64,000 nucleotides of DNA from Sedimentisphaera salicampi. GTDB lineage: Bacteria; Planctomycetota; Phycisphaerae; Sedimentisphaerales; Sedimentisphaeraceae. Of this stretch, positions 35,278 to 43,026 are shown piece by piece (the stretch's first letter is position 1; every line of letters begins with the position of its first letter). The stretch lies in contig NZ_CP021023.1 of NCBI RefSeq assembly GCF_002117005.1, positions 3,024,995 to 3,088,994 on the forward strand, given 5' to 3'. Both the position numbers and the translations under genes were made by a program. The notes under the pieces were generated by a model. That model was not told the origin of the DNA. It saw only the letters and a program-made list of their open reading frames with translations, and ran no database searches.

Positions 35278-36585
35278 TTATTCACCGCTCCTTTTCAAAA
35301 CAGCTGCCGCAGTCTGCCCGCCGGGCGTGAAGCTGCAGCAGACGCAATAGCGGATTTCTTTCTCCTGAGTGTCTGCGGGAACGTTAAGTTCATCGGGCAT
35401 CTGCTCTGCCAAATCGCCTGCGCCCGGAATAATTCCCTCGCTCAGAGCCTTTGCCCCAAGCACAAGATCTGCCCCAGAGGCAGCGTTGCCCATAAGCCCG
35501 AAATATTTCTTCCATGGGCAAACCGGTATTTCCGCAAGCGAACCTTCAAACACTGCCTTAAGCCCTTTCAGCTCTGCGAAGTCGTTTTCTTTTATCCCGC
35601 CTGCAGAGGGCACAATAAGGTCTATATCTTTCGGCTCTATCCCCGCCATCTTGATTGCGTTTTTGATTGCAGAGGCAAGGCCTTCCCCGCTTTCTTCAAG
35701 AGCTGAATAATTTTGGCTGAGGCTTGTGCTCTCTCCGAAGCCTGCAAGCTCTGCGTAAACCTTGGCTCCGCGTTTTTCTGCTCCAGTTTTCGTTTCGAGG
35801 ATTGCCATCGCAGCGCCTTCGGAAAGCACTGTCCCGCTGGGCTGTGAGCTCAGCGGCCTTACTGCTGAGCCGGGGCGATCGTTGTCTTGCGTGTTCAGCC
35901 TGCCGAGCTTCATCGCACGCATGAGCGTTATCGGATGCACGGAGGCTTCTCCGCTGCCTGCTATCCCGTAATCTGCAAACCCAGATTCGATCGTTTCCGC
36001 TGTTTCTATAACAGACTGAATCCCTGAGCATTCGCCGGTTGTGATGTTGTTGCCCGGGCCTTGAATATCGTGAATAATTCCAATATGGCATGCAAGCATA
36101 TTCGGCAGGTATTTCAGCAGCCAGAGCGGCGTGAGCTCTGCCATACCTTCCCTGCCCCATTTCTGCATATCAAATTTGCCGTCTTCAAGGCTCGCCGCCA
36201 CAGAAGCCGCTATCTCCGGGATATCGCAGTTTATAAGCCCCGCACCAACGCCGATTGCCGTGCGTTTGGGATCTATTGCGGGTTCTGCTTCAATGCATTT
36301 GGTGCCCAGCCCGCTGGAGCGGAAGGCATCGTCCGCCGCCACAACAGCAAGCTGGATATCCCTGCTCATAAGCTTCGCAGCCTTGCGGTGGTATTTGGGC
36401 AGGTAGCTTCTCATTTTGAATTCTCCCGCCTCGCCGGCAATCCTGCACTGCATTGCCGAGGCATCAAAGGATTCGATCTCGCCCAATCCGCATTCGCCTG
36501 CAATAAGCTTCTCCCAGCTCTCCTCAAGGCTCAGCCCGAGAGGGCCGATAAGCCCGAGCCCTGTTAAAACGATTCTTTGTTCCAT
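35278..36585 (-). CDS. Inactive ketosynthase homologue (KSbeta/chain-length-factor-like)
   Basis: A 435-residue homologue of KSalpha with the same fold, opening IVLTGLGLIGPLG and ending FTPGGQTAAAVLKR. All catalytic positions differ: the Cys block reads TTGECSGIQS with Glu at the nucleophile position, the first His block reads VPSAGGIKENDFAE and the second KKYFGLMGNAASG. In type II polyketide systems a KS lacking the Cys acts as chain-length factor, usually with Gln there. I infer the same role here. The ATG at 36585 is one base after the dehydratase stop and has GGAG upstream. The KSalpha gene follows directly. The product could be an unusual lipid or polyene; it cannot be read. Confidence 0.85.
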   Translation of the reverse strand: MEQRIVLTGLGLIGPLGLSLEESWEKLIAGECGLGEIESFDASAMQCRIAGEAGEFKMRSYLPKYHRKAAKLMSRDIQLAVVAADDAFRSSGLGTKCIEAEPAIDPKRTAIGVGAGLINCDIPEIAASVAASLEDGKFDMQKWGREGMAELTPLWLLKYLPNMLACHIGIIHDIQGPGNNITTGECSGIQSVIETAETIESGFADYGIAGSGEASVHPITLMRAMKLGRLNTQDNDRPGSAVRPLSSQPSGTVLSEGAAMAILETKTGAEKRGAKVYAELAGFGESTSLSQNYSALEESGEGLASAIKNAIKMAGIEPKDIDLIVPSAGGIKENDFAELKGLKAVFEGSLAEIPVCPWKKYFGLMGNAASGADLVLGAKALSEGIIPGAGDLAEQMPDELNVPADTQEKEIRYCVCCSFTPGGQTAAAVLKRSGE

Positions 36586-36586
36586 A

Positions 36587-37072
36587 TCAGCTCTGCTCCA
36601 GTTTAACTCTGGCATGATAATCTCTCATCAGCCATTCGAACATCTCTGTAAACACGAAGTTTTCCTCTGGGAAACGCTTGTTCGACATATTGTTGTCCAG
36701 ATGGCTGAACATCAGGTTGATCTCGGCGAGCAGATTGCCTTCCTTATACACCTTCCCCGCTGCGCTTGCCGCTTCCGGAGCAAACGATACAAGCTCTGCA
36801 TGGTGTTCGATTGTCTCGCCCGGGCGGGCGTAATCATAGAATTCCGCCTTGTTCACCTTCGCTAGAATCACCTTCTCCTTGAAGCCGCCATGCTCGCCCA
36901 CAAGCAGGCCTGCTGTCTGCGCCATCCCCTCTATCATAAGGCATTCCGGCATTACCGGAAAACCTTGGAAATGGTCGTGCAGATGTTCCTCGGCGAGCGA
37001 TATATTTTTCACTGCTACGGCATTTTTGCCGCTGTTAAACTCTTTGAATTTGTCTATCCAAATCCACCGCAT
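36587..37072 (-). CDS. FabZ/FabA-like 3-hydroxyacyl-ACP dehydratase
   Basis: A 161-residue hotdog-fold protein. The FabZ active-site stretch is visible as HDHFQGFPVMPECLMIEGMA, with the catalytic His in HFQGFP and the acid in IEGMAQ; the usual PG after the helix start is PE. The C-terminal 20 residues extend beyond normal FabZ length. It begins the three-gene unit dehydratase, KSbeta, KSalpha, with gaps of one or two bases. AGGTGA precedes the ATG. Likely removes water from 3-hydroxyacyl intermediates bound to a carrier protein. The ketoreductase and carrier protein must be elsewhere. Confidence 0.88.
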   Translation of the reverse strand: MRWIWIDKFKEFNSGKNAVAVKNISLAEEHLHDHFQGFPVMPECLMIEGMAQTAGLLVGEHGGFKEKVILAKVNKAEFYDYARPGETIEHHAELVSFAPEAASAAGKVYKEGNLLAEINLMFSHLDNNMSNKRFPEENFVFTEMFEWLMRDYHARVKLEQS

Positions 37073-37441
37073 TTCGTTTCACCTGATTATACTTCTATTT
37101 TCCTTCGCGCAGCGGAAACTTCTGCCACCGCTTACAGAACCGTAATTGTAGCTAATGGATAAGATTATTCAACAGTCAGCTGTGAGGAGTGAAATGTGCG
37201 CGATATTGTCTTTTCGCAAAGCTTTTTTCAGCCACTAATCAGCACTAATTTTTCACTAATGATTTAAGATAAGTTTTTTTGATGGAGAAAGCCAATTTAA
37301 AATTAATATGAAATCTTTATCTAATCCTGTAAATCTTGTAAATCCTGTCTAATTTATCACATCTTCCTCCGTGAACCTCCGCTTGCTCTCCGCCTGCGGC
37401 GGAGAAATAAGTGGATAGCCAGTATCTACTTTAGACTGGCC
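37073..37441. other. Spacer with repeat fragments between dehydratase and HTH gene
   Basis: About 370 bases with no gene. It holds a 36-base repeat (37230-37265) seen again at 38269, a quasi-repeat of ATCCTGTAAATC-type words near 37322-37350, and a palindrome CTCCGCCTGCGGCGGAG near 37389-37405 leading into a stretch shared with 38412-38489 that runs into the 3' end of the HTH gene. Confidence 0.75.
37230..37265 (+). repeat. Repeat fragment AGCCACTAATCAGCACTAAT-type
   Basis: A 36-base word, AGCC(A/G)CTAATCAGCACTAA followed by TTTTTCACTAATGATTT, with one mismatch to 38269-38304. Its complement, diverged, ends copy A at 23527-23558. It forms one end of the dispersed repeat family. Confidence 0.85.
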
Positions 37442-37463
37442 TCAGCAATTACGGACTGAGCCG
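37389..37463 (+). repeat. Repeat fragment shared with 38412-38489
   Basis: Starts in a palindrome and shares GAAATAAGTGGA, AGACTGGCC, CAGCA and TTACGGACTGAGCC, in order, with 38412-38489. It overlaps the last codons of the HTH gene, so that protein's extreme C-terminus is repeat-derived. Confidence 0.75.
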
Positions 37464-37930
37464 GCCGAATTTTCCCCCGAAGGCGAAGAACAAAGAGCCC
37501 CTCCGGAAGGCTCTTTTGTTCGAGACGCCGCCTTTTCTTTTTTATTTCTTTTATTTTTTAAATTATGTGTGTCAATCTGACACTTTTCAGTGACAGCCTG
37601 ACACCCCTTAGTGACATTCTGACACGACTTAACGCCATCCTGACACGTGTCATTTTGTCGCTGTGTCAATCTGTCATACCTTGCAAGGCGGTTTTCTGCT
37701 GTGAATATGGTTCGATTGCTGCCGGATTTGTGGACTCTGATCAATCCCGAATTCTTGAGCTCCATCACAATCCTTATCAGAGTTCTCAGCGAGACGCCGC
37801 AGATTCCGGCGAGCTGGGCGTTGCTCATTCTGCAGCCCTTCGGCAGCCTTCCAGCGGCTAGCACGAGCTTCTCAGCACCGGTCAACGGCAGGTTCAAAAT
37901 GTCTGAATCGATCTTGATATAGTCGATCAT
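37442..37930 (-). CDS. Helix-turn-helix protein with heptad Cys-Gln tail
   Basis: A 162-residue protein. Residues about 10-75 form a winged-helix/HTH domain (LTGAEKLVLAAGRLPKGC, SNAQLAGICGVSLRTLIRIV, NSGLIRVH), of the type found in phage or plasmid replication initiators and small regulators. From about 92 there are four copies of a seven-residue unit with Cys-Gln (TCQDGVK, SCQNVTK, GCQAVTE, KCQIDTH), encoded by a 21-base tandem repeat. A basic, low-complexity tail follows, whose end lies in a dispersed intergenic repeat. The ATG has GAGGAGAAGGAA in front. It stands alone between repeat-rich spacers. DNA binding is likely; the target and role are unknown. The repeat-rich surroundings suggest mobile ancestry. 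Confidence 0.7.
   Translation of the reverse strand: MIDYIKIDSDILNLPLTGAEKLVLAAGRLPKGCRMSNAQLAGICGVSLRTLIRIVMELKNSGLIRVHKSGSNRTIFTAENRLARYDRLTQRQNDTCQDGVKSCQNVTKGCQAVTEKCQIDTHNLKNKRNKKEKAASRTKEPSGGALCSSPSGENSAGSVRNC
37578..37661 (-). repeat. 21-base tandem repeat inside the HTH gene
   Basis: Four consecutive 21-base units begin TGACAC on the plus strand, at 37578, 37599, 37620 and 37641, with partial units on either side. The period of 21 keeps the reading frame and gives a heptad peptide repeat with Cys-Gln. The words GTGTCA and TGACAC recur and could also bind protein. Confidence 0.85.
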
Positions 37931-38268
37931 TTCCTTCTCCTCATTAACGAATTTTTCGATTTTCTGGCGGTTTAGGGCAGATCGGAAACGAGGCCAAAAA
38001 AACAGAATTTTCTCAATCTGCCATAGCCTATAAAATAAAAATGCCTCTCACCCTTGGCGGGAAGTTAAGGCTTTGCGCGAAAAATCCGGACTAAATGAAT
38101 GGAGGCAATCCCATAAAACCCTGCGAGGGAATGAGTAAGAAAAATTGAAAAATTTTTGTTTTTCGCAGCTCTTGAGCTATGAGATTTTAAGCCGCTAATC
38201 GGCGCTGAGATTTATAAGCCACTGAGCAGCTCTAAGATACGCTAAGGTTTTTTAATGCGAGTTATATT

Positions 38269-38489
38269 AGCCGCTAATCAGCACTAATTTTTCACTAATG
38301 ATTTTGCAACGAGCCATCCGCCGCAGGCGGACTCCACGCGCGGCTCTGATTGTCTTTAGTATTACGCAGCGATTTCACAAAACGAGATATTTAAACCGAG
38401 CCACGCATGTAGGCCCGCCGCAGGCGGGGCGAAATAAGTGGACAATAGACGTTCATCACAGACTGGCCGCAGCATTTACGGACTGAGCC
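38269..38489 (+). repeat. Dispersed intergenic repeat, copy B
   Basis: Longest copy of the family, in opposite orientation to copy A at 23342-23558. It contains the 36-base word at its left end, the palindromes CCGCCGCAGGCGG (38318-38330) and CCCGCCGCAGGCGGG (38414-38428), and at its right end the section shared with 37389-37463. A small non-autonomous or REP-like element is the likeliest explanation. Confidence 0.85.
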
Positions 38490-38614
38490 AGCGGCTCGCA
38501 GCGTAATAATCCAGCGACTCGCAGAGGTGTCCGCCGTGGTGGGCCCGCTAGGATAGCGAAACGTTAAGAGCCAGCGGTAATTCGAAAAGGGCTTTTCAGC
38601 GGGATAAGATTTTG

Positions 38615-38653
38615 TATAATCCTGAGGTTGTCCTCTGCGGAGGTTTTCGGATT
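38615..38653 (+). promoter_or_regulatory. Possible pfp promoter and leader hairpin
   Basis: A perfect TATAAT at 38615-38620 without a good -35 match. Just downstream AATCC (38618-38622) can pair with GGATT (38649-38653), enclosing a CCTC-TGCG-GAGG hairpin (38632-38643). The gene starts 46 bases later after AGGAAGG. The hairpin could mark leader-level control, but no known riboswitch was recognised. Confidence 0.4.
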
Positions 38654-38698
38654 ACAGTTTCTTTTTATTAACGATTATATTCAGGAAGGTATATACAA

Positions 38699-39910
38699 AT
38701 GTCAGAAGCTCCAAAAGGAAATGCAATAGTAAGCCAGTCCGGCGGTCCTACAGGCGTGATAAATGCCTCGCTTGTCGGCGTAATAGAGGCTGCTCAGAAG
38801 AGCGAGAAAATCGAAAAGATCTACGGCGCAGTGCATGCGGTTGAAGGTATCGTGAAGAATGAGTTTGTTGATCTAACTGAAATAGACTATAACACTCTGG
38901 ACATCGTTGCCTCTTCTCCCTCATCAGCCCTTGGCTCAAGCCGTGATAAGCCCGATGAGGAATACTGCAAGGAAATCCTCGAGATATGCAAGAAGAGAAA
39001 CGCCGCATACTTCTACTATATCGGCGGCAACGACTCTGCCAACACCTGCAAAATCATCAACGAGCAGGCAGAAGCAGCGGGCTACAATATGCGTGCCTTC
39101 CATGTGCCGAAGACCATCGACAACGATCTTAGAACCACAGACCACTGCCCGGGCTACGGAACAGCAGCGAAGTTCGTTTCCTGCGCTCTTATGGGCGACG
39201 ATCTGGACAACAGGGCTCTTCCTGGAGTTAAGATTGATGTTATTATGGGGCGCGATGCAGGCTGGCTCACCGCCGCTACTACCCTCGGTCAGAGGCGTGA
39301 TGATGATGGTCCGCACCTTGTGTACGTTCCTGAGCGTCCTGTTTCAATCGAGAAGATGGTTGAGGATATCAAGGGCGTTTACAACAAGCTCGGCCGCTGC
39401 GTAGTTGCAGTGAGCGAGGGGATTAAGGATACCGACGGAACCACCTGGGCTAAAAAGCTTGCAGAGAATGCGGAAGTTGATTCGCACGGAAACGTTCAGC
39501 TCTCAGGCACCGGAGCCCTTGCAGACTTCCTCGCAGGAAAGATCAAAGCAGGCACAGGAATCAAACGTGTCCGCGCAGATACATTCGGCTATCTCCAGAG
39601 GTCTTTCGCAGGCCTTCAGAGCTCCACAGACGTAGCCGAGGCCCGCGAAACAGGCCGGAAGGCTGTAGAGTTCAGCATGGAATACCCCAGCGGCTCTGCT
39701 ATTATGAAACGCACCGGAAACGGCGAGAACTACGGTGTGAAGTTCGAGAGAACAGAGCTGAGCAATGTTGCTGAGTTCACTAAAGACCTGCCCGACGAAT
39801 ACATCAACGCTGATGGTAATGGAGTAACCCCTGCATTCAAGGAATACGCTTCTCCGCTTTGCGGCGAGCTTCCGAAAACAGGTTATCTGGGCAATAACCC
39901 GAAAGTGTAA
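38699..39910 (+). CDS. pfp: 6-phosphofructokinase, probably pyrophosphate-dependent
   Basis: A 403-residue phosphofructokinase. The substrate/phosphoryl-donor stretches are SQSGGPTGVINASL at the N-terminus, IGGNDSANT near residue 108 and VPKTIDND near 136; the Lys in PKTIDND is a mark of PPi-dependent enzymes, whereas ATP enzymes have PGTIDND-type loops. GRDAGWLTAA near 180 and PERP near 210 also fit. PPi-PFKs work reversibly in glycolysis and save ATP in anaerobes. A strong terminator follows. The donor is assigned by motif, not by assay. Confidence 0.92.
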   Translation: MSEAPKGNAIVSQSGGPTGVINASLVGVIEAAQKSEKIEKIYGAVHAVEGIVKNEFVDLTEIDYNTLDIVASSPSSALGSSRDKPDEEYCKEILEICKKRNAAYFYYIGGNDSANTCKIINEQAEAAGYNMRAFHVPKTIDNDLRTTDHCPGYGTAAKFVSCALMGDDLDNRALPGVKIDVIMGRDAGWLTAATTLGQRRDDDGPHLVYVPERPVSIEKMVEDIKGVYNKLGRCVVAVSEGIKDTDGTTWAKKLAENAEVDSHGNVQLSGTGALADFLAGKIKAGTGIKRVRADTFGYLQRSFAGLQSSTDVAEARETGRKAVEFSMEYPSGSAIMKRTGNGENYGVKFERTELSNVAEFTKDLPDEYINADGNGVTPAFKEYASPLCGELPKTGYLGNNPKV

Positions 39911-39924
39911 AGTAAATACCAAAA

Positions 39925-39952
39925 GGCGCAGCAGAGCTGCTGCGTCTTTTTC
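39925..39952 (+). terminator. Rho-independent terminator after pfp
   Basis: CGCAGCAG at 39927-39934 pairs with CTGCTGCG at 39937-39944 around a tiny loop, followed by TCTTTTTC. It begins 15 bases past the pfp stop and separates pfp from dnaA. Confidence 0.85.
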
Positions 39953-39986
39953 GTTTCAGTTTGAACAAGAGTTTAGAACGTCTGTT

Positions 39987-41333
39987 GTGAAAGGGCGCAA
40001 AGTGCCTCAGAATGCGGTTGATTTCAGCAGTATTATAGATGCTGCCAGAAAAGCAGATCCGGCTAATGCCCGGGGCTGGTATGAACAGCTCGAACTGGTG
40101 AGCTTTGAAGGCGGAACGCTGAAAGTAATGTGTCCAACGACGGCCATCGCAAATTTTCTCTCGTCAAACTGCACACATGCATTTACCGCTGCAGCACAGA
40201 CTGTTACAGGCCATCTCTTGGGTGTGGAGTTTGTTTGTGATGATTTCGAAGAAGACTCCCCGCAGCAATACCAGCCGCAGCAGAATACTGCCAACCATGA
40301 CATTCCGTACACCCTCCATCCGGACCTTACGTTCGATAATTTTGTGGTCGGCCAGTCCAACAGGCTCGCTCATGCAAGCTGTGTTGCGATAAGCAACTCG
40401 CTCGGAGTTACCTACAACCCGCTCTTCATCCACAGCAATGCGGGGCTCGGGAAAACACATCTTCTGCATGCGATATGTACGAATGTGGCCTCAAATACGC
40501 AAAACCTCAAGATCCGCTTTCTCACGTGCGAAGCTTTTGTGAGCAAGTTTGTGGAGGCAATTGAAAACGGCGATCTTCTCAAATTTCAGGAAACATTCAG
40601 AAACGTGGATATGCTGATCCTCGATGATGTTCAGTTCCTCAGCGACCGTGAGAGCAGTCAGGATGAATTCTTCCATACGTTTAATGCCCTGCACAGCCAG
40701 CGCAAGCAGATAGTTCTAAGCGCAGACCGTCCCCCAAGCGAGATCCCCTCGCTGGATGAAAGGCTCCTCAGCAGGTTCAAATGGGGACTTGTAGCGAGGA
40801 TTGATAAACCCAGCTACGAAACGAGGCTTGCTATCGTTAAGAAAAAGGCGAGGGTTCGCGGTATAGAGATACCAGAGGACGTGGCCTCGGCGATCGCTTC
40901 AAAGATAACATCAAATATTCGTGAGATCGAGGGCGCCATCACCACCCTCGGAGCGATAGCCTATACAGACAATGCCGAAATAGACATCAGCCTTTGCAAC
41001 GATATTCTCGGATGCAAGGAGGTTGAGCCGCAGTCTGTTTTGAGTTTTGCGGATGTGATTGAGGCTGTTGTGAAATATTTCAAGGTTAAGCAGAGCGATC
41101 TGAAGGGCAAATCAAGGCAGAAATCCATAGTTCGCCCGAGGCAGATTACGATGTATCTCGCTAGGCACAAAACAAAGATGAGCCTTGAAGAAATCGGCTA
41201 CAAAATCGGCGGGAGAGACCACAGCACCGTAATGCATTCGATTGATAAAATCGCCAAGCTCAGCAGGGAGGATAAGCTCCTAAAACAGCAAATAAAAGAT
41301 TTGGATAATCTTTTGGATGTTGCCAAGGGCTGA
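39987..41333 (+). CDS. dnaA: Chromosomal replication initiator DnaA
   Basis: A 448-residue initiator. Domain I is short and followed by a Gln-rich linker (near residues 92-103). Domain III starts TFDNFVVGQSNRLAH, with Walker A SNAGLGKTHLLHAI near 152, Walker B MLILDDVQFLSDRES near 215 and sensor segments LLSRFKWGL. Domain IV carries the DnaA-box-binding signature (RPRQITMYLARHKTKMSLEEIG and GGRDHSTVMHSI); the full signature is read in two parts here. The start is GTG at 39987. It is not beside dnaN or gyrB, and no run of consensus DnaA boxes was noticed nearby. It converges on mgtE with five bases between the stops. Confidence 0.97.
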   Translation: MKGRKVPQNAVDFSSIIDAARKADPANARGWYEQLELVSFEGGTLKVMCPTTAIANFLSSNCTHAFTAAAQTVTGHLLGVEFVCDDFEEDSPQQYQPQQNTANHDIPYTLHPDLTFDNFVVGQSNRLAHASCVAISNSLGVTYNPLFIHSNAGLGKTHLLHAICTNVASNTQNLKIRFLTCEAFVSKFVEAIENGDLLKFQETFRNVDMLILDDVQFLSDRESSQDEFFHTFNALHSQRKQIVLSADRPPSEIPSLDERLLSRFKWGLVARIDKPSYETRLAIVKKKARVRGIEIPEDVASAIASKITSNIREIEGAITTLGAIAYTDNAEIDISLCNDILGCKEVEPQSVLSFADVIEAVVKYFKVKQSDLKGKSRQKSIVRPRQITMYLARHKTKMSLEEIGYKIGGRDHSTVMHSIDKIAKLSREDKLLKQQIKDLDNLLDVAKG

Positions 41334-41338
41334 GAATT

Positions 41339-42724
41339 TCAGCCGAGAAACGCAAGCGTTGTGAACAGATAAATCGATACGCTTATTGAATCATTTGCAG
41401 TTGTAACCAGCGGACCTGAACTTATAGCGGGGTCTATTCCGATTTTCTTGAAAAGAAACGGCAAAAACAGCCCGAGAGTAGTTGATACCATCACCGAGGC
41501 AGACATCGCTATCCCGAAAGCTGCCGAAACCATCATATAATTCAACCCTGAGTCAGGGGTGTGATTGCCCAGCACGTCTGAGAGGCCGGTATATATCAGT
41601 CCGCCGATAACTCCGCAGGAAAGGGCTATAAGAAGGGCGATCCTCGCCTCCCTTATGAAAACCTGCCCCAGATTTAATGCTGCCATATGGCCTGTGGCGA
41701 GCCCGCATATAACCACTGCCGAAGTTTGAAGCCCTGCATTTCCGCTTATAGCTGCTATCATTGGTGCAAACGCGGCTGCAACGGTATATACCTCTGTATG
41801 CGAATTCTTGAAAAACAGCATCACAATCGCCGTTACGCCAGTGCCGATAAGGCAGGGGACAAGCCAAGTCATACGTATCCTCGCAGCCCTGAAAACGCTT
41901 GTATCGTAGAGTTCTTCGGCATCAGTACCAGCGATTGTGTATATATCCTCCGCAGCCTCTTCTTCTGCCACTTCCAGAACCCTGTCCGCTGTAATGCGAC
42001 CTACGAGCACATTATTCCCGTCCACTACCGGAACAGCGATAAGGTCGTTTTTGCTGAAAATATTCTTGATTTCCTCCTGATCAAAAAACACGCTAACAGA
42101 AAGACTGTTTTCTTCGATCAGCTCTTCGATTTTCTGCTCCGGCTCTGCTGAAAGAAGGTTTCTGATTCTTACATCCCCAAGATAAACGCCTTCAATATCC
42201 ACAACATAAACAGCGTAGAAGTCTTCATCGCTTTCCTGAATCTTGAGAAGCTCAATGGCTTCGTGTGCTGTAGAGCCTTTCGGGACTGAGAGAAAAAGCG
42301 GATCCATAATACCGCCCGCGGAATCATCCGAATACTGCATTAGATTCTTGATAGTCTCAGATTCATCGGGCTTCATTGTCCTGAGAAGGTGTTCGCTCGC
42401 GCTTGGAGGCAGCTCGCTCAGAATATCGGCCGCATCGTCCGGATCGAGCTCGTATATGAGGGTTTTCAGCTGGCGGACATTGAGCAGTTCATAGAGCTCT
42501 GCTCTTGTGGCCTCGTCGAGCTTTTCGAAAACCTCCGAAGCCTCTTCTTTGGGCAGGCACCCTAAAATTACGGCATTCCTGTCGCCTTCAAGCAGCTCCA
42601 TAACTTCCGCGAGCCGGCTGGTTCGCTGCTGGTCGAGGAGGGTGCAGAGCATATCAATGTTGTTATTCTCTGTGAATTCGTTGATTTTTGAGATTAACTG
42701 CTTTGCCTTCAGTTCTTCAGCCAT
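41339..42724 (-). CDS. mgtE: Magnesium transporter MgtE
   Basis: A 461-residue Mg2+ channel. Order: N-terminal superhelical domain with repeated acidic patches (LDEATRAELYELL, ELDPDDAADILSELP), two CBS domains from about residue 130 to 255, a connecting helix, and five transmembrane helices from about 280 (ending with NDSISVSIYLFTTLAFLG). The motif SAAFGIAMSASVMVSTTLGLF-like region and PAISSGPLVTTANDS in the pore are conserved, the latter holding the family's Asp. The ATG at 42724 has GGGAG seven bases upstream; a start at 42748 in frame lacks one. No M-box-like leader was recognised in the 230 bases upstream. Confidence 0.95.
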   Translation of the reverse strand: MAEELKAKQLISKINEFTENNNIDMLCTLLDQQRTSRLAEVMELLEGDRNAVILGCLPKEEASEVFEKLDEATRAELYELLNVRQLKTLIYELDPDDAADILSELPPSASEHLLRTMKPDESETIKNLMQYSDDSAGGIMDPLFLSVPKGSTAHEAIELLKIQESDEDFYAVYVVDIEGVYLGDVRIRNLLSAEPEQKIEELIEENSLSVSVFFDQEEIKNIFSKNDLIAVPVVDGNNVLVGRITADRVLEVAEEEAAEDIYTIAGTDAEELYDTSVFRAARIRMTWLVPCLIGTGVTAIVMLFFKNSHTEVYTVAAAFAPMIAAISGNAGLQTSAVVICGLATGHMAALNLGQVFIREARIALLIALSCGVIGGLIYTGLSDVLGNHTPDSGLNYMMVSAAFGIAMSASVMVSTTLGLFLPFLFKKIGIDPAISSGPLVTTANDSISVSIYLFTTLAFLG

Positions 42725-42992
42725 AATACTGCTCCCAGTTCCAAGCAAACGTGCGGATAGTTCTTAGCGGCAGTGCAGCCTGATTTTAGTTTCACGTGTT
42801 CAGCCCGCTTACTCGCCGGAAGCATAATGTTACATATACCCGGCAATACTTCAAAGCTTTTCTGTTGCTGAAGGTTGTTATTCAGGCTAATTTGAGTTTG
42901 CAGGGCTGAATATCTGCAGGAATATTTTCTGGAATTAACGATGAAACCTTTCAATTACATTAAAAATAAGCTGAGTTTTGAACAGATTATAC

Positions 42993-43026
42993 AACGCAAA
43001 ATGGTTTTCTTTTAACGCAAAATGGT
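42993..43026 (+). promoter_or_regulatory. Phased 13-base direct repeat, probable activator site
   Basis: AACGCAAAATGGT occurs exactly at 42993-43005 and 43014-43026. The 21-base offset is two helical turns, so both copies face the same side of the DNA. The second copy touches the -35 element of the probable GH97 promoter. This is the layout of an activator-binding site for a transcription factor dimer, suggesting inducible control by sugar. Confidence 0.6.

Larger units (their letters stand above)
37931..38698. other. 768-base repeat-rich spacer upstream of pfp
   Basis: No convincing gene. Left part: a possible structured segment (38042-38129) with TGCCTC pairing to GAGGCA 55 bases on and a CCCTGCGAGGG hairpin, then an A/T-rich stretch. 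Middle: diverged then full copies of the dispersed repeat (38188-38489), including two CCGCCGCAGGCGG palindromes at 38318 and 38415. Right part: the pfp promoter region. Confidence 0.75.

Noticed and set aside
37567-37677. CRISPR-like array
   Set aside because: The 21-base units are adjacent, without spacers, and lie inside a coding frame.
37931-38698. Possible replication origin near dnaA
   Set aside because: No cluster of DnaA boxes and the spacer is filled with a dispersed repeat.
42725-42960. Possible M-box magnesium riboswitch ahead of mgtE
   Set aside because: No M-box conserved core was recognised in the leader.
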